The notes under the pieces are model-generated. The model had not been told where the DNA came from and searched no databases. It saw only the letters and a program-made list of their open reading frames with translations. Of a stretch of DNA of 64,000 nt, positions 61,305 through 64,000 are shown piece by piece. Origin of the DNA: Anaerocolumna chitinilytica (GTDB lineage Bacteria; Bacillota; Clostridia; Lachnospirales; Lachnospiraceae); assembly GCF_014218355.1 (NCBI RefSeq), contig NZ_AP023368.1, positions 1,368,001 to 1,432,000 on the forward strand, read 5' to 3'. Numbering within the stretch: position 1 is the first letter of the stretch; every line of letters starts with the position of its first letter. Position numbers and translations under genes: made by a program.

Positions 61305-62306
61305 ATGAAAAAAAGACTATTAGCGGGAATATTAACAGCTTCGCTGGTTGTGATGTCACTTACCGGCTGCGGAACCAAAGATGCAAGTACATCAGGTAGT
61401 TCCGGTGATACGGATGGAAAGGTTTATCATATAGGAATTAATCAGTATGTGGAACATGCCGCATTAGATGCTTCCTATAAGGGCTTCGTAGATGCACTTG
61501 CGGCTGCAGGCTATGTGGATGGAAAGAATCTTAAGTTGGATTATCAGGTAGCACAGGGAGATATGTCAACAGCTCAGACCATTGCTACAAAATTAGTGAA
61601 TGATGCACCGGATCTGATACTTGCTATCGCTACACCATCAGCTCAGGCAGTTGTTAATGCTACAAAGGAAATTCCTGTTCTGGTTACTGCTGTTACCGAC
61701 CCCGCAGGCTCCCAGTTAGTTGCTTCCAATGACGCGCCGGGGGGTAATGTATCCGGTACCTCTGATCTTACTCCTGTTAAGAAACAGATTGAATTATTAA
61801 AGCAATTGATCCCTGGTGCTAAAAAAGTTGCAATCCTTTATTCCTCAGCAGAAAGCAATTCAGTTATTCAGGCAGACATTGCCAAAGCAGCAATCAAAGA
61901 TGCAGGAATGGAAAGTGTGGATGCAACAGTATCGAATACAAATGAAATTCAGCAGGTAGTACAGTCCCTGGTGGATAAAGTAGATGCAATCTATGCACCA
62001 ACAGATAATATGATAGCACAGTCCATGCCTACTGTTGCACAGGTTGCAAATGCAAGCAAACTTCCTGTTATATGCGGTGAAGGCGGTATGGTAGATAACG
62101 GCGGACTTGCGACATATGGTATTGATTATTATGAGCTTGGTAAATTAACGGGAGAACAAGCAGTTAAAATTCTGAAAGGAACTGCGAAAACTGCAGATAT
62201 GCCTATTGAATACCTGGCAGATGAGAAATGTACACTTAAGATAAACGAAGATGTGGCGAAGGAATTAGGAATAACAATCCCGGATGATTTAAAGCAGAGT
62301 AAGTAA
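61305..62306 (+). CDS. ABC transporter substrate-binding lipoprotein (PF04392/TrpX-like)
   Basis: 333 residues. The signal peptide ends in lipobox SLTGC. The domain is of the ABC_sub_bind type (IGINQYVEHAALDASYKGF; LVNDAPDLILAIATPSAQAV; DAIYAPTDNMIAQSMP), a family often linked to aromatic amino acid or similar uptake in Firmicutes. The ATG at 61305 with GGAGAATATTT is preferred over a start 27 codons earlier, which would hide the signal peptide. First gene of an importer with permease and ATPase downstream. Confidence 0.87.
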   Translation: MKKRLLAGILTASLVVMSLTGCGTKDASTSGSSGDTDGKVYHIGINQYVEHAALDASYKGFVDALAAAGYVDGKNLKLDYQVAQGDMSTAQTIATKLVNDAPDLILAIATPSAQAVVNATKEIPVLVTAVTDPAGSQLVASNDAPGGNVSGTSDLTPVKKQIELLKQLIPGAKKVAILYSSAESNSVIQADIAKAAIKDAGMESVDATVSNTNEIQQVVQSLVDKVDAIYAPTDNMIAQSMPTVAQVANASKLPVICGEGGMVDNGGLATYGIDYYELGKLTGEQAVKILKGTAKTADMPIEYLADEKCTLKINEDVAKELGITIPDDLKQSK

Positions 62307-62377
62307 TTTGGCTATATTTATTGGCCATCTTTCTTTCAATAAACAGTTCGGTTGATTTGAGAATGATGGATATAAAC

Positions 62378-62427
62378 CCTGTCCCATACCTGTTGTTATT
62401 GCAGATTATGGGGCAGGCTTTTGTTTT
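62378..62427 (+). terminator. Leaky terminator between binding-protein and permease genes
   Basis: CCTGTCCCATA (62378-62388) pairs with TATGGGGCAGG (62407-62417), with one G-T pair; an interrupted T-run (CTTTTGTTTT) follows. It probably lets only part of the transcripts reach the permease. Confidence 0.6.
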
Positions 62428-62471
62428 AGATACATTTATACAATTTATACATAGGGAAGGTTAGAAAATTA

Positions 62472-63419
62472 ATGGATGAATTAATACGTTATTTATTATC
62501 GATATTGGGAGCTACCTCACAGGGATTTGCCTGGGCTATATTAGCAATTGGTGTTTATGTATCTTTTCGTATTCTGGATTTTCCGGATATGACAAGCGAA
62601 GGAAGTTTCGCATTAGGAGGAAGTATCAGTGCTTTTTGTATATCAGGTCTTGGGATTAACCCGGTACTCTGTCTTTTAATATCAACTCTGGCAGGTATGG
62701 CAGCAGGTGCAGTGACAGGCTTTTTGCATACAAAGCTTAGAATACCTCCTATTCTGGCTGGGATACTTACAATGATAGCTCTATATTCCGTAAACCTGGG
62801 TATTATGGGCAAGTCTAATACCCCTCTTTTAGCTCAGAAGACAATACTTTCTATGGCTAAGAATCTATTTCCCTCTGCAGCAGCCCTTGGGATTAAAGAT
62901 AATCTTCTGCAGAATTTAATTTCAATGGGACTTAGTATAATCTTTACAGTTCTGGTTATTGTCCTGCTATATTGGTTTCTTGGTACAGAAGTTGGTTGTG
63001 CTATCAGAGCTACCGGTAATAATGAAGCAATGGTACGTGCTCAAGGTTCTAATACTGATGCAATGAAAATAATCGGACTTATGGTTGGAAATGGACTGAT
63101 TGCGCTTTCAGGGGGTCTTGTAGCCCAAACCCAGGGCTTTGCGGATGTATCCATGGGGGTTGGTGCCATTGTCATCGGATTAGCTTCAATTGTAATTGGA
63201 GAAGTGATTTTCCGTCGTGTGATATCCTTTGCCAGCAGGCTGATTTCTATCGTTATAGGCTCCATTATTTATCGAATTATAATAGCCTCTGTTCTGTATA
63301 TTGGCTTTAATTCCAATAACCTGAAATTATTAACCGCAGTTATGGTAGCCGCAGCTTTATCCATCCCTGTCTTTAAGAAGGATAAAGTAAAGATTGTAAG
63401 GGAGGAAAACGAATGTTAG
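62472..63419 (+). CDS. ABC transporter permease (BPD_transp_2/LivH-like)
   Basis: 315 residues, about nine membrane helices. Motifs: ILDFPDMTSEGSFALGG near the start and GCAIRATGNNEAMVRAQGSN in the cytoplasmic loop, as in the permeases that pair with PF04392 binding proteins. It overlaps the ATPase gene by seven bases. Substrate unknown; tryptophan or a similar small molecule is one option. Confidence 0.88.
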   Translation: MDELIRYLLSILGATSQGFAWAILAIGVYVSFRILDFPDMTSEGSFALGGSISAFCISGLGINPVLCLLISTLAGMAAGAVTGFLHTKLRIPPILAGILTMIALYSVNLGIMGKSNTPLLAQKTILSMAKNLFPSAAALGIKDNLLQNLISMGLSIIFTVLVIVLLYWFLGTEVGCAIRATGNNEAMVRAQGSNTDAMKIIGLMVGNGLIALSGGLVAQTQGFADVSMGVGAIVIGLASIVIGEVIFRRVISFASRLISIVIGSIIYRIIIASVLYIGFNSNNLKLLTAVMVAAALSIPVFKKDKVKIVREENEC

Positions 63420-64000
63420 AAATAGGAGAATTATATAAGACCTTTAACCCCTTTACCATAAATGAAAAGAGAGTACTAAAAGGGTTGAATTTAACTTTAA
63501 ATGAATCGGATTTTGTTACGGTTATCGGAGGCAATGGTGCGGGAAAATCCACCATGCTCAATATGATTGCAGGAGTTCATTACCCGGACAGCGGCAGTAT
63601 TATGCTTGACGGACGGGATATTACCAGGATGCCGGAATATAAAAGAGCAAGTTATCTTGGAAGGGTATTCCAGGATCCTATGATGGGAACTGCTGCCGGT
63701 ATGGAAATACAGGAAAACCTGGCTCTTGCATACCGCAGAGGTAAAAGAAGAGGATTTGGCTGGGGAATATCAAAAGCGGAAAAAGAACTGTATGTGGAAC
63801 AGCTGCTGAAATTGGATCTGGGTCTTGAGAACCGTTTGACAACAAAAGTGGGTCTTCTATCCGGAGGACAAAGGCAGGCTCTTACATTATTAATGTCAGC
63901 GTTAAAGAATCCTAGACTGCTTCTGTTGGATGAGCATACGGCTGCCTTGGATCCAAAGACTGCCCAAAAGGTTCTGGAGCTGACAGAAAAGATTGTGGCG
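63413..64000 (+). CDS. ABC transporter ATP-binding protein (cut by the window end)
   Basis: 196 codons are visible. Walker A GGNGAGKST, Q-loop VFQDPMMG, signature LSGGQRQ, and Walker B LLLLDEHTAALD are all present; the switch His lies beyond the end. ATG at 63413 with GGGAGG upstream, overlapping the permease stop. Completes the importer. Confidence 0.9.
   Translation, partial: MLEIGELYKTFNPFTINEKRVLKGLNLTLNESDFVTVIGGNGAGKSTMLNMIAGVHYPDSGSIMLDGRDITRMPEYKRASYLGRVFQDPMMGTAAGMEIQENLALAYRRGKRRGFGWGISKAEKELYVEQLLKLDLGLENRLTTKVGLLSGGQRQALTLLMSALKNPRLLLLDEHTAALDPKTAQKVLELTEKIVA

Overview
The window looks like a chromosomal segment of an anaerobic, spore-forming, motile, polysaccharide-degrading Firmicute of the Lachnospiraceae (Lachnoclostridium/Anaerocolumna-like). 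This is inferred from moderate GC in most genes, AGGAGG-type ribosome binding sites with frequent TTG/GTG starts, a Csp-like subtilase, a Spo0E-like phosphatase, Big2-type surface proteins, family 2, 3, 18 and 36 glycoside hydrolases, and YesMN/Lpl-type sugar regulation. No rRNA, tRNA, complete mobile element or CRISPR array was seen.

Layout. 1-2.9 kb is a mosaic of AT-rich foreign-looking DNA: a membrane-anchored KAP-like P-loop NTPase, a truncated overlapping partner, the 3' end of a peptidoglycan-binding gene and an AT-rich membrane-anchored protein. 3.1-7.7 kb holds carAB behind a leader with a terminator hairpin. 7.75-8.09 kb is non-coding: eleven copies of a 17-bp tandem repeat and a nested inverted repeat. 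8.1-15.97 kb holds a Csp-like S8 protease, a GGDEF/EAL protein, a PrsA-like foldase and an overlapping pair of M14 aspartoacylase-family genes, one of which has lost a zinc ligand and the catalytic Glu. 16.2-24 kb holds a GH36 alpha-galactosidase, a DUF1848 protein with a terminal CX3CX2C motif, an MBL-VOC-LysR cluster, Spo0E-like and XRE regulators, and ferritin behind a leader with a 21-bp inverted repeat. 24-36.3 kb is an extracellular degradation region: two paralogous Big2/trypsin-like proteases flank a GH2 beta-mannosidase, a MATE exporter and two GH18 chitinases with mirrored domain order. 36.4-38.2 kb holds two small proteins and a Ca2+/H+ antiporter.

38.5-57.1 kb is a carbohydrate block. 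A LacI regulator faces an operon of a fucose/arabinose-type isomerase, a split transketolase and an FGGY kinase. That set matches the functions of the D-apiose pathway, so the locus is a candidate apiose (or similar branched or pentose sugar) catabolic system. A YesN/YesM two-component system then faces an Lpl-type ABC importer, followed by a MATE protein, an esterase with a frameshifted start, a beta-phosphoglucomutase-like phosphatase and a GH3 enzyme.

The window ends with a KimA-like potassium importer, a stand-alone motAB pair and an ABC importer (PF04392-type binding protein, permease, ATPase) cut by the window edge. Starts were moved to codons with a good ribosome binding site where the longest frame looked too long; each choice is stated. 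All function calls rest on reading motifs and remembered family features; no database search was run.
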